Positions 1 to 7,694 of a DNA stretch of 14,567 nt are shown here, in pieces; positions within the stretch are counted from its first letter, which is position 1, and each line of letters begins with the position of its first letter. The position numbers were made by a program, and so were the translations under genes. The notes below the pieces were generated by a model, which was not told the origin of the DNA, made no database searches, and saw only the letters and a list, made by a program, of their open reading frames with translations. Origin of the DNA: Deltaproteobacteria bacterium (lineage in GTDB: Bacteria; Myxococcota; Myxococcia; Myxococcales; Myxococcaceae); assembly GCA_016875515.1 (NCBI GenBank), contig VGRA01000012.1:1-14567 (forward strand), written 5' to 3'.

Positions 1-1846
1 GGTCCGGCACCAGGCCGCGCCGGTAGATGGCCACGTCCGCCACCTTCCCCGGGGCGAGCACGCCCACGCGCGCGGACACCACCTGGGCGCGGGCGGCGTT
101 CACCGTCACCATGCGCCAGAGGGACTCGTAGCTGAAGTGCCGGCCGAAGAAGGACTGGTTCAGGTAGTCCACGCAGGCCAGCTCGCGCAGCAGGTTCATG
201 GAGCCCGAGCGCACCCAGTCCGTGCCCAGCGAGATGTTGACGCCCGAGCGCGCGTACAGCGGCGCCTGGGCGGTGTCGCCGTAGAGGACGACGTTGCTGC
301 GCGGGGACCAGACGAGCGAGGTACCGGCGCCGGCCACCAGCCGGACGTCCGAGGGCTTCAGCCCCACGCCGTGGATCATCGCCGTGCGCTCGGTGAGGAC
401 GTTGACGCTGCCCTGCGCCTGGCCGGACAGGCACAGGAACTCGTTGCGCGCGGACGCCTCGATGCCCTCTGCAATGTGCGGCAGGTAGGCGGCCGTGGCC
501 GGGATGTCGGAGGCGGTGGGCTTGCTGCCGTAGGCGCAGCTGCCGTTCAGCTCCGTGCCGCTGCTGTCGCCGAGCGGGAACGTGTCGTAGTTGGAGGCCT
601 CGCCGGCGTTGAGCCCCATGCGGCTGGGACCGGTGGCGGTGTCCGCCGCGTCCAGGTTGCGCAGCAGGCCACCCGCGCCGCCGGAGCCGGAGATGGAGGT
701 GGTGCCGGCCATCAGTTGGCGCAGCTCGCTCCAGCGGTACTTGTCATCGTTGCCGCGTCCGCCGCTGGAGACCTCGGTGTGGCCATCGTTGCCCTTGCGC
801 CAGTCGTGCCGGTGCTCGTACCGCTCCGGGATGCCGCCGTCCGCCAGGCGCCCGCCCTGGACCACCCCCGGCGCCGCGTACGGGGCAGCGGGGAAGGTCA
901 GGTGATCATGGCCGTTGATGAGACCGGGCGAGACGATGTTCTTGCCGCACAGCAGCAACGTGGCAGACGTGGCCCCCTGCGCCGTGGCGCAGTCGCAGCC
1001 CACGCAGGCAATCTCGCCGTCCGCGCCCCAGAGCACCTGGCCGCCCTCGAGCACGCGCCCGGGGAGCAGCACGGTTCCAACCACGAGCGTCGCGCCGGTG
1101 CCCGGCACCACGTCACAGCTGTTCTCGACCGAGGTGGCCTGGGCGGAGGCAGGGCACTGCACCAACGCGGGGGTGGTGAGCGTACAGTCGCTCTCGCAGC
1201 CGTCCGCGGGGGTGGCGTTCCCGTCGTCGCAGAGCTCCGCCCCCTGGCGGGTGCCGTCACCGCAGTTGCCGCCGGCCGTCACCGAGACGGTGCAGTCCAC
1301 CTCGCAGCCGTCGCCGGAGACGAGGTTGCCATCATCACAGGCCTCGGCGCCGTTCTTCGTCCCGTCACCGCAGTGGGCGGCAGACAGGGAGAAGCGGCAG
1401 TTGGACTCGCACCCGTCCCCGGCGGTGGTGTTGCCGTCGTCGCACCACTCATTGCCCTCGCGGGTGCCGTTCCCGCAGATACCCCCGCCGGGCCCTCCAC
1501 CGGTGCCGCCACCGGTTCCGCCTCCCGTGCCGCCGCCGGTGCCACCATCCTGAGGGGTAGGCGTGGGGAAGCAGTTGGACTCGCAGCCGTCGCCGCCGGT
1601 CCGGTTGCCGTCGTCGCACTGCTCGCCGGTGTCCACCGTGCCGTTGCCGCAGGTGTCTGCCGCAGGGGTGAGCGAGCAGTCCGCCTCGCAGCCGTCGCCG
1701 GGAGTGGTGTTGCCGTCATCGCAGGCCTCGGCTCCCTGCCGCGCGCCGTCGCCGCAGCGGGTCGCGGGATCCTTGCCGGCACAACCGGAGAAGCCGGCGA
1801 GCACGAGCAGGCCGGAGAGGAGCAGGAGACGGGGGGGCTGCAGCAC
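1..1846 (-). CDS. Cys-rich repeat lipoprotein with amidohydrolase domain (C-terminus cut by window edge)
   Basis: Partial gene; 615 residues lie in the window and the frame runs off the left edge. The GTG start at 1846 is chosen because GAGG lies about 7 bases upstream and the protein then opens with a lipoprotein signal: R6, a Leu-rich core, and Cys22 after Phe-Ser-Gly (Phe at -3 is unusual for a lipobox). Residues 31-221 hold five copies of a DUF4215-like repeat, pattern CGNG-x5-E-x-CDDGN-x3-GDGC-x3-C, split two and three by a Gly/Thr linker. From about residue 240 comes a metal-dependent amidohydrolase of the imidazolonepropionase/atrazine-hydrolase type: His313-x-His315, His457 in HIAE, His492 in IHGVGL and Asp543 in LGTDW fit the metal and catalytic ligands of that superfamily. 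Inference: a surface- or periplasm-anchored hydrolase of cyclic amides, amines or similar. Substrate unknown. Confidence 0.88.
   Translation of the reverse strand, partial: MLQPPRLLLLSGLLVLAGFSGCAGKDPATRCGDGARQGAEACDDGNTTPGDGCEADCSLTPAADTCGNGTVDTGEQCDDGNRTGGDGCESNCFPTPTPQDGGTGGGTGGGTGGGTGGGPGGGICGNGTREGNEWCDDGNTTAGDGCESNCRFSLSAAHCGDGTKNGAEACDDGNLVSGDGCEVDCTVSVTAGGNCGDGTRQGAELCDDGNATPADGCESDCTLTTPALVQCPASAQATSVENSCDVVPGTGATLVVGTVLLPGRVLEGGQVLWGADGEIACVGCDCATAQGATSATLLLCGKNIVSPGLINGHDHLTFPAAPYAAPGVVQGGRLADGGIPERYEHRHDWRKGNDGHTEVSSGGRGNDDKYRWSELRQLMAGTTSISGSGGAGGLLRNLDAADTATGPSRMGLNAGEASNYDTFPLGDSSGTELNGSCAYGSKPTASDIPATAAYLPHIAEGIEASARNEFLCLSGQAQGSVNVLTERTAMIHGVGLKPSDVRLVAGAGTSLVWSPRSNVVLYGDTAQAPLYARSGVNISLGTDWVRSGSMNLLRELACVDYLNQSFFGRHFSYESLWRMVTVNAARAQVVSARVGVLAPGKVADVAIYRRGLVPD
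1180..1760 (-). repeat. Five Cys-rich protein repeats (DUF4215-like)
   Basis: Within the amidohydrolase lipoprotein, five ~28-residue units share CGNG or CGDG, then E-x-CDDGN, then GDGC (ADGC in the last unit), then a closing Cys. At DNA level they repeat the motif read on the plus strand as gttgccgtcgtcgca or close variants. Two units lie upstream and three downstream of a Gly/Thr linker. Such repeats are common in secreted myxobacterial proteins; the six or so Cys per unit suggest disulfides. Confidence 0.85.
1483..1548 (-). repeat. Gly-Gly-Gly-Thr linker, 12-base tandem repeat
   Basis: About four imperfect 12-base units encode Gly-Gly-Gly-Thr repeats, ending in Gly-Gly-Gly-Pro-Gly-Gly-Gly, between Cys-rich units two and three of the amidohydrolase lipoprotein. 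It is most simply a flexible linker. The tandem structure could vary in copy number between strains. Confidence 0.75.
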
Positions 1847-2544
1847 GGGTACCTCGGGCAGGGGGGAATCGGCCGGGGTGTTCCTGCCACCCCCAGAAGT
1901 GGCCGGCAAGCCGCTGTTGTCGTGCCGCTACCCGGCGGGTTCTCCCGCCAGCGGTGCTGACCGGACCGGGGCGAGGACAGCCAGGCAAGCGTGGCCGTCG
2001 GAATGCCCGCCGGCAGCGGGCAGAACCTGTCCCGGGTTCACAGGACGTGTCCGCCCCGCGCAGTCCGGACCCGCAGCGGGGCAGGCGCACAGGCCGTGTT
2101 CGCGCCGTCCGGGATGCAGCGCGCTGCCGGAACTGGCCCCCTTCGACTGACGTGCCTCGGGGCCGGAGCTGCAGCACCACGCGCGCGGTCCCGGGACTGG
2201 GAAGCACTCCGCTCCAAGCCGCCGGCAAGCCGGCACGGGCAGTGTGAGGCCACGGCCCCTCCGGGCCTGCGCGCGGTGGGTCGCGCGGAGTTCCACCCGC
2301 AGCGCGCCCGGCCGCGGACGTCCCCGCGCATCCGGCGATGCCTGCTCGCCCTTCCCGCTCCCACCGCGGAGCCACGCGCCCCACCCCTGCGCTCTGCGGA
2401 CCGCTTCGGGATGGGCGCGCGCGGTCTCCGCCCAGCCCACATCCGGCGCCGCGCGGACTGTGCCGACGGCAATTCGTCCACCGGCGTGGACGGAATCCGG
2501 AGGACCGGACGCCCGGGCAGGCCGCGTGCCACACTGCACGTACC
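1847..2544. other. Intergenic region without a recognisable gene
   Basis: About 700 bases separate two divergent genes. Several frames are open, but their products are Arg/Ala/Pro/Gly-rich with no recognisable motif and no family match, as expected of random GC-rich DNA. It should hold the promoters of both flanking genes, but no clear -35/-10 or sigma-54 element was recognised. Small perfect hairpins are seen at 1934-1949 (6-bp stem, TTCT loop) and 2004-2022 (7-bp stem, 5-base loop), plus the 10-base palindrome gtcccgggac at 2188-2197. At this GC content such hairpins also arise by chance. Confidence 0.6.
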
Positions 2545-4023
2545 ATGGATCGCCGACGCGAGAGGCTCCTGCCCATCCCCCGCTGGCCTACCGCCGAGGA
2601 GGCGGCGCAGATGCGCTGGTTCCAGCCGCTGCGGCTGGGGCCGGTGACGGCCGAGGCGCGGACCTGGATACCGGCCATGGTGCCTTGGCGTGCCACGACC
2701 GAGGGCTTCGTCACCCCCGAGGTGGTGGCCTGGTACGAGCGCTTCGCGCGCGGGGAGCCCGCAGTCCTGGTGGTGGAGGCCACCGGCATCCGGGACGTGC
2801 CCTCGGGCCCGCTGCTCCGAGCCGGGCATGACCGCTACATCGAGGGGCTCGCCCGGCTGGTGGAGGCGGTGCGCAGGGCCTCGGGGGGGCGGTCGCGCCT
2901 GTTCATCCAGCTCATCGACTTCCTGGCCATCAAGCGGCGCCCCACGAAGGAGGCGTTCTTCACCCGCTTCCTCCAGGTGGACGGTCCGCTCCGGGCAAGG
3001 GCGGCAGACGTGCTCGGAGAGCCGTCCCTCGTTGCGCTGGACGAGCCCGCCTTCCGGGCGCGGCTGTTGGGCCTGGAAGAGCCGCATCTCGAGCGGGTCC
3101 TCTCGCCCAGAGAGCTCGAGAGCTACCGCATGGGCCACCGCGAGCGGGTGACGGACGTGCACCTGCCGCACGTCCGGTACCTGCCGCAGGTGTTGCCCGG
3201 GCTGTTCGCCCGGGCGGCGCGCCGGTGCGTGGAGGCCGGCTTCGACGGCGTGGAGTTGCACTGCGCGCACGCCTACACGCTGGCCAGCTTCCTCTCCGCT
3301 CGGAACACGCGCACGGACGGCTACGGGACCTCCCGCGAGGGCCGGCTGCGGCTGCCGCTGGAGGTCTACGCGGCGGTGCGGGCAGAGGTGGGGCAGCGGG
3401 TGGCGCTCGGCTGCCGCTACCTCTCCGGCGAGGTCATCGAGGGCGGCAGCACAGCGGAGGACGCGGCGCACTTCGGAGTGGCCTTCGCCCGGGCGGGCAT
3501 GGACTTCCTCTCCCTGTCACGCGGCGGGAAGTTCGAGGACGCGCGCCAACCCAAGGTGGGGGCCGCGGCCTACCCCTACACCGGCCCCTCGGGCCACGCC
3601 TGCATGCCGGCGGCGCATCTCCCGCCACCGGGGCCATGGGGCCGCAACCTCCCCTTTGCAGCTCCCATCCGGCAGGCGGTACGGGACGCCGGGCTCGAGA
3701 CGCCGGTCATCGCGTGCGGCGGCATTGGCAGCCCGTGGCAGGCGGAGGAGGCGCTGCAGCGCGGGGACGCGGACGCGGTGGGCGCGGCGCGACAGGCGCT
3801 CGCGGACCCGGACTGGTTCATGAAGGTGCGGCTCGGGCGCGGGGAGGAGGTCCGCCGCTGCCTCTTCACCAACTACTGTGAGGGCCTGGACCAGGCGCAC
3901 AAGGCCGTCACCTGCCAGCTGTGGGACCGGGGCGTCTTCCCGGACGACGCGGAGGTGGCCCGCACGCCGGACGGACGGAGGCTGGTTGCGCCGCCGTGGG
4001 GGACAGGCCCTACAAGCAGATGA
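2545..4023 (+). CDS. NADH:flavin oxidoreductase, old yellow enzyme (OYE) family
   Basis: 492 residues from the ATG at 2545 (MDRRRERLLPIPRW). The family is shown by a TIM-barrel layout with the OYE signature at residues 238-261: His239-x-x-His242, then FLSARNTRTDGYG, the place where family members read HGAHGYLL...NxRxDxYGG. Near the C-terminus, IACGGI (389-394) and GDADAVGAARQALADPDW (407-424) match the FMN-phosphate-binding strands. It is a single-domain protein with no C-terminal 4Fe-4S or FAD/NAD domain as in 2,4-dienoyl-CoA reductase. Expected chemistry is FMN-dependent, NAD(P)H-driven reduction of activated C=C bonds; the substrate is unknown. Start uncertain: the ATG at 2611 has a far better ribosome site (GAGGAGG, 8 bases upstream) and would give 470 residues beginning MRWFQPLRLGP, but the intervening residues (RWPTAEEAAQ) look like real coding sequence. 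The 3' end overlaps the convergent lipoprotein gene by 14 bases. Confidence 0.9.
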   Translation: MDRRRERLLPIPRWPTAEEAAQMRWFQPLRLGPVTAEARTWIPAMVPWRATTEGFVTPEVVAWYERFARGEPAVLVVEATGIRDVPSGPLLRAGHDRYIEGLARLVEAVRRASGGRSRLFIQLIDFLAIKRRPTKEAFFTRFLQVDGPLRARAADVLGEPSLVALDEPAFRARLLGLEEPHLERVLSPRELESYRMGHRERVTDVHLPHVRYLPQVLPGLFARAARRCVEAGFDGVELHCAHAYTLASFLSARNTRTDGYGTSREGRLRLPLEVYAAVRAEVGQRVALGCRYLSGEVIEGGSTAEDAAHFGVAFARAGMDFLSLSRGGKFEDARQPKVGAAAYPYTGPSGHACMPAAHLPPPGPWGRNLPFAAPIRQAVRDAGLETPVIACGGIGSPWQAEEALQRGDADAVGAARQALADPDWFMKVRLGRGEEVRRCLFTNYCEGLDQAHKAVTCQLWDRGVFPDDAEVARTPDGRRLVAPPWGTGPTSR

Positions 4024-6484
4024 TGGCCTCGGTCTGCTCGTCGCAACGCCCGCCCGAGCACTCGTAGACGTACCGGATGCCACCTCCGATGGGATAGCCC
4101 CAGACCGGGTCGTAGATGCACGCGACGTCTCGGGGACTCTGGCACTCAATCCCGTCCGTATCGGTGGTGCAGCCGCGCGTCCCGAGGGTGAACACGGAAT
4201 CGCAGCTGCCGCTTAAACAGACCCAAGAGATCTCGTCCCGAGTCTGGGTCCCGGTCTCGTCACAGATGCCGCCTTCAATCTCGCAGTCGCTCCAAGTCCC
4301 CGTCTCCGGCGGCGCGCAGGTGATGCCGTCCGTGTTCCGCGTGCAGGCCTGCTCCTCCTGGACCGGGGTGGACACGCACGCGCCGGCGCTGCAGGCGTAG
4401 TCCGTGTGCGTGCGCGACTGGGTGCCATCGGTGGCGCACAGGTCCGCGAAGCCCAGGCACGCGCTCCAGGCGGTGTCCACGGGCGTGCCGCACACCTCGC
4501 CGTCCGGCTTGGGCTCGTCCGCGGGGCAGGCAACGTCGCTCCCGGTACACAGCTCCGCCTCGTCGCACGGCCCCGCGGCGGCCCGGCAGACGCGCGTGGC
4601 GGGCAACGGGGTGCAGATGCCGTCCTGCGGCGCACCCCGCGCCACGGTGCAGGCGGCACACGGGCCCCCGGCGCCGCACTCCGCGTCACAGCACACCCCG
4701 TCCTCGCAGAAGCCCGACGCGCACTGCGCCGCGCCGCTGCAGCTCAGCCCGTTGGCTGCCAGCGCCGCACACGCCCCGGCCACACACCCCTCCCCTGCTT
4801 TACAATCCGCCACCGTCGCGCACGGCGGCCCCGCCGCCTTGATGCAGACGTCCGAGACGCACCGTTCCCCCGCCACCACGCAGTCCGTGTTCACCGTGCA
4901 CGCCATCCCGGACCCCTGCCGGCAATACCCGGCAACGCAGCGCTCGCCTGCCCCGCAGTCCCCCGCGGCCGCACACGCCGTCAGCGCCCCCTGCACGCAT
5001 ACGTTGGCGAGGCACCCCTCCCCCGCCACCGTGCAGTCCGCGTTGCGGGTGCAGGCCATGCTGGACCCCAGCCAGCACACGGACTGGACGCACTGCACGC
5101 CGGCGCCACACTCCGCGGACGCGCTGCAGGAGGTGCCGCTGGCCTGTACGCAGATGCTGGACAGGCAGCGCTCGCCGGACACCGTGCATCCCGCGTTCCC
5201 GGTGCACGCCGTGCCGGTGCCCTGCCTGCACAGGCCCGTGACGCAGTGCTCGTCGGCGGCGCATCCCGCCTTCGCGCTGCAGGTGAGCCCGGCCGCGAGG
5301 ACGCAGGCATCCTCCGAGCAGCGCTCGCCCGGCACCGTGCAGTCCGCGTTCCCCGTGCAGCTGTCGCCGGACCCGGTCCGGCAGAGGCGTGCCACGCACT
5401 GGTCGCTGCTCGCGCACTCCGCCGTCGCCGTGCACGCCGTGCCGGTCCCCCGCACGCACACGTCCGACAGGCAGCGCTCCCCGGGCACCGTGCAGTCCGC
5501 GCTCTCCGAGCACGCGGCGCCCGAGCCGGGCCTGCATGTCCCCAGCACGCACTGGGAGACCGCGGCGCACGGCGCCGACGCGCTGCACGCAGCGCTCGCG
5601 TCCTGCATGCACACGTTGGACACGCACCGCTCACCCGCTATGCAGTCCAGGTCCGCGGCGCAGCTCGTCCCCGACCCGGGCACGCACGCCACCCCGTTGC
5701 AGTAGCCACCGGCGCACGGAGAGGCCAACGCCACGGGGCTGCACGCCCCCACCTTCCCCGGCGCGTCACACCGCTCGCACGCCCCCTGGCAGGCCATGTC
5801 GCAGCACACGCCGTCCACGCAGTGTCCGCCCAGGCAGGCCTCGGCGGATCCACAGTCCCTGCCCGCCGGCTGGCGGGCAACGCAGCGTCCCCCGTCCAGG
5901 TACTCGGTCCCCGCGCACCCCTGGCAGGCGCCCGCCACGCACTGCGTCTCGCCGGGACAGGAAACCCCCAGGCACTCGGGACTCACGCAGGTGTTGGCCT
6001 CGCACACCTCCCCGCTCGGGCAGGGCGTGGCCCCGCACGACGTGGGCAAGCAGCTGCCGGACGCGCACAGCGAACCCGCCCCGCACACCGCCCCCACGCA
6101 CTCCATGTCCGTGCAGGCCCCGTCCACGCAGACCTCGTCCGGGTTGCACGCGGTGTCCCCGCAGCTGCGCGGCAGACAGGTCCCCTGCGCGCACGCCGCC
6201 GCGCCGGGACAGTCAACGCCCACGCACGCGGCATCCACGCACGTGTTGTCGAGGCATACCTCCGACTCCCGGCACATCTCCGACGCGCAAGAGGGTGACA
6301 CGCACTTCCCGCGAATGCACGAGTTGCCCACGCCACACCCCCCCGTGCAGCTGCCCTTCGACCCGCCCGAACCGCCCCCGCTGCCGCCATCCAGGGAGAC
6401 ATCGCCCCCGGCGCACGCGGAGAGGACGCACGCCAGCGCGAGCGCCAGGACTGTCATCGGGATGGGCTTGTGGGCGTTCTGCAC
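4010..6484 (-). CDS. Large Cys-rich tandem-repeat lipoprotein
   Basis: 824 residues from a GTG at 6484, with GGGAG about 7 bases upstream. Residues 1-24 are a textbook lipoprotein signal: Lys6, a hydrophobic core and the lipobox LSAC with Cys24. A Gly/Ser tether (about 25-45) follows. Residues 46-190 carry short Cys units (pattern C-x4-C-x5-C-x4-C), and 190-273 a Cys-rich module with VDGVCCD and CERCDAPG. Residues 274-580 hold six copies of a ~51-residue repeat, 582-630 a second CCD-type module, and 671-781 two copies of a ~53-residue thrombospondin-like unit (W-S-x-C ... TGTQ-x-R ... C-x2-TDGI-x-C) plus a remnant. No enzyme motif and no MYXO-CTERM tail were seen. Such proteins are typical of myxobacterial envelopes. 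Inference: a disulfide-rich, outer-membrane-anchored surface protein for adhesion, scaffolding or binding. Partner unknown. Confidence 0.88.
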   Translation of the reverse strand: MQNAHKPIPMTVLALALACVLSACAGGDVSLDGGSGGGSGGSKGSCTGGCGVGNSCIRGKCVSPSCASEMCRESEVCLDNTCVDAACVGVDCPGAAACAQGTCLPRSCGDTACNPDEVCVDGACTDMECVGAVCGAGSLCASGSCLPTSCGATPCPSGEVCEANTCVSPECLGVSCPGETQCVAGACQGCAGTEYLDGGRCVARQPAGRDCGSAEACLGGHCVDGVCCDMACQGACERCDAPGKVGACSPVALASPCAGGYCNGVACVPGSGTSCAADLDCIAGERCVSNVCMQDASAACSASAPCAAVSQCVLGTCRPGSGAACSESADCTVPGERCLSDVCVRGTGTACTATAECASSDQCVARLCRTGSGDSCTGNADCTVPGERCSEDACVLAAGLTCSAKAGCAADEHCVTGLCRQGTGTACTGNAGCTVSGERCLSSICVQASGTSCSASAECGAGVQCVQSVCWLGSSMACTRNADCTVAGEGCLANVCVQGALTACAAAGDCGAGERCVAGYCRQGSGMACTVNTDCVVAGERCVSDVCIKAAGPPCATVADCKAGEGCVAGACAALAANGLSCSGAAQCASGFCEDGVCCDAECGAGGPCAACTVARGAPQDGICTPLPATRVCRAAAGPCDEAELCTGSDVACPADEPKPDGEVCGTPVDTAWSACLGFADLCATDGTQSRTHTDYACSAGACVSTPVQEEQACTRNTDGITCAPPETGTWSDCEIEGGICDETGTQTRDEISWVCLSGSCDSVFTLGTRGCTTDTDGIECQSPRDVACIYDPVWGYPIGGGIRYVYECSGGRCDEQTEAIICL
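4745..5665 (-). repeat. Six tandem copies of a ~153-base (51-residue) Cys-rich repeat
   Basis: Residues 274-580 of the lipoprotein. Unit boundaries are 274-323, 324-374, 375-425, 426-476, 477-527 and 528-580. Units two to five are exactly 51 residues; the first is 50 and the last 53. Each keeps eight Cys in the order C-x6-C-x6-C-x4-C-x7-C-x5-C-x5-C-x4-C, with conserved GERC and V-C-V in the first half and Q-C-V, then C-R-x-G-S-G at the end. Internally each unit is a tandem of two related four-Cys halves, suggesting ancestral duplication of a ~25-residue element. Confidence 0.9.
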
Positions 6485-6574
6485 TGGACTCTCCCGTCCG
6501 GGTGCCTTCCTACGCCTCCGAGCGTATCACCATCCCCTTCCCCCGCTTCTCTGGCGCCGGGCGCCTACAGCCAG

Positions 6575-6824
6575 ATGCTCCTCAGGGAAATGTCCCATCC
6601 CGTTGTGCAAGGGCTTCATCGAGTTCACCGAGACGGGCCGCAACGCCTCCGCCCGCTGCCCTGCATGCGGACACTTCGAAAGGTTCACCGCGGGGAGACG
6701 GCAACGGGGCTTCCCGGCCTCCGATCGCATCGCCATGGCCGCAGGGCTGGGCCTGGGGCTCCTCAGGATGTCCAAGGGAAGGGCACCTGAGTGCTGGAAC
6801 GAAGCTGCAACCGAGCCAGGCTGA
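6575..6824 (+). pseudogene. Small zinc-ribbon protein remnant or frameshifted gene
   Basis: From 6591 to the TGA at 6822, the plus strand encodes a four-Cys zinc-ribbon: C-P-I-P-L-C, then GFIEFTETGRNASAR, then C-P-A-C-GHFERFT. Its first 20 or so codons nearly all end in G or C, as in real genes here. No start codon stands directly upstream in this frame; it stays open far back, antisense to the lipoprotein gene. An ATG at 6575 is one base out of frame. Removing one base from the GGGAAA at 6585-6590 would give an ~81-residue protein starting Met-Leu-Leu-Arg-Glu just before the first Cys. It is therefore called a frameshifted gene, or a gene read with an indel error. A zinc-binding nucleic-acid or protein contact role is only inference. 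Codon bias weakens after about 6700. Confidence 0.45.
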
Positions 6825-6968
6825 TGGGGGTTTCCCGCCGCTTTTGGAACCACAGCCGGTTGGGGTTGGTAGCTGCTTCTGCTCACGTCGGGAGTGCCCG
6901 CCCCGGGAACCGGCAGGGGAGGCGGGTCAGCGCGGACCAGGTCCATGACCCGGGCCGCGTCCTCGGCG

Positions 6969-6999
6969 CCCGGGCGGGTTCCCCGTCACCCCGCCCGGG
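6969..6999 (-). terminator. GC-rich hairpin closing the hydrolase operon
   Basis: Perfect 10-bp inverted repeat: cccgggcggg (6969-6978) pairs with cccgcccggg (6990-6999) across an 11-base loop. It starts 9 bases after the stop codon of the dienelactone hydrolase gene, where an operon terminator is expected. No T-run follows on the minus strand, so if it terminates it is not a classical intrinsic terminator; it may instead protect the 3' end. Confidence 0.6.
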
Positions 7000-7008
7000 T
7001 CCGTGCCG

Positions 7009-7674
7009 TCAGCGCAACTCCGCCTTCAGGAACTCGAACGTCCTGGCGAACGCCGCCTCGGCGTCATCCGGCGAATAGACGTCCGGCCGCTGCTCGTTGG
7101 CGAAGGCGTGCTGGGCGTCGTACCGGTGGAAGGACACGGGCGTCCCCTTCCCCTGCAGCGTCTTCTCCAGGTCGCTCACCAGCTCCGGCGTGCACCAGCC
7201 GTCCGTGTTGGCGAAGTGGCCGAGCACCGGCGCCTTCACCTGGGACAGGTCCACCTTGGCGCCGTCCGGGATGCCGTAGAACGGCACCACCGCGGAGAAT
7301 GTCCCCGGCAGCTTCGCCGCGGCGAACAGCGCCAGCGCCCCGCCCATACAGAAGCCGGTGATGCCAACCGTGTGCAGCGGGTAGCGCGCCTTGAGCGCCT
7401 CGGTGGCCGCCTTCAAGGTGCCCAGCGCCTTGCCCCAGTCCAGCCCCGCCATCAGCGCGCCGGCCTGCTCCTTCTGCCCCATGGGCGCCGCCACCCCGCC
7501 GTACAGGTCAACCGCGAAGGTGGCGAACCCCTGCCTGGCGTAGCGGTCTGCCACCCCGCGCGTCTGGCCGTTCAGCCCCCACCACTCGTGCACCAGGACC
7601 AGCACACCGCGCACCCGCGCAGGCTCTGCGAGGTACCCCGGCACCACCGTCCCGTCCGCAGTCTTCAGTTCCAT
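7009..7674 (-). CDS. Dienelactone hydrolase family protein
   Basis: 221 residues from the ATG at 7674 (MELKTADGTV). This start is preferred over the GTG at 7698 because GGGGAGAG lies a few bases upstream and the product then begins at the family's usual first strand. The alpha/beta-hydrolase triad is of the dienelactone-hydrolase type: nucleophile Cys109 in GFCMGG, Asp158 in ANTDGWC and His189 in DAQHAF. The HEWWG motif (Glu30) fits the conserved Glu that interacts with the Cys. The length is close to bacterial DLH (~230 residues). No signal peptide, so cytoplasmic. Family members hydrolyse lactones or esters, classically dienelactone in chloroaromatic breakdown, but most paralogues have other, unknown substrates, and no aromatic-degradation genes stand nearby. 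It is the last gene of the operon, 20 bases after the M20 peptidase gene and ahead of a hairpin. Confidence 0.93.
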   Translation of the reverse strand: MELKTADGTVVPGYLAEPARVRGVLVLVHEWWGLNGQTRGVADRYARQGFATFAVDLYGGVAAPMGQKEQAGALMAGLDWGKALGTLKAATEALKARYPLHTVGITGFCMGGALALFAAAKLPGTFSAVVPFYGIPDGAKVDLSQVKAPVLGHFANTDGWCTPELVSDLEKTLQGKGTPVSFHRYDAQHAFANEQRPDVYSPDDAEAAFARTFEFLKAELR

Positions 7675-7694
7675 GTGCTCTCCCCTCGCCGGCG

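Noticed and set aside
137-1960. Long plus-strand open frame of about 600 codons across the amidohydrolase gene
   Set aside because: Product is Ala/Gly/Val/Arg-rich with no motif; the minus strand here encodes clear DUF4215-type repeats and amidohydrolase ligands.
1902-2232. Direct repeat gccggcaagccg at 1902-1913 and 2221-2232
   Set aside because: Only 12 bases in very GC-rich DNA, with no target-site duplication or terminal inverted repeat; not evidence of a mobile element.
2038-3471. Minus-strand open frame of 477 codons across the OYE gene and upstream region
   Set aside because: Composition and lack of motifs mark it as a shadow of the OYE gene.
4745-5665. CRISPR-like array
   Set aside because: Periodicity is 153 bases and in frame with a protein repeat; there are no short identical repeats with unique spacers and no cas genes.
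4406-6298. Plus-strand open frame of about 630 codons opposite the Cys-rich lipoprotein
   Set aside because: Arg/Ala/Gly-rich antisense shadow whose internal repetition merely mirrors the 153-base repeats of the minus strand.
6485-6574. Plus-strand upstream frame as an N-terminal part of the zinc-ribbon protein
   Set aside because: It has no start and continues only as antisense of the lipoprotein gene, so it is not counted as coding.
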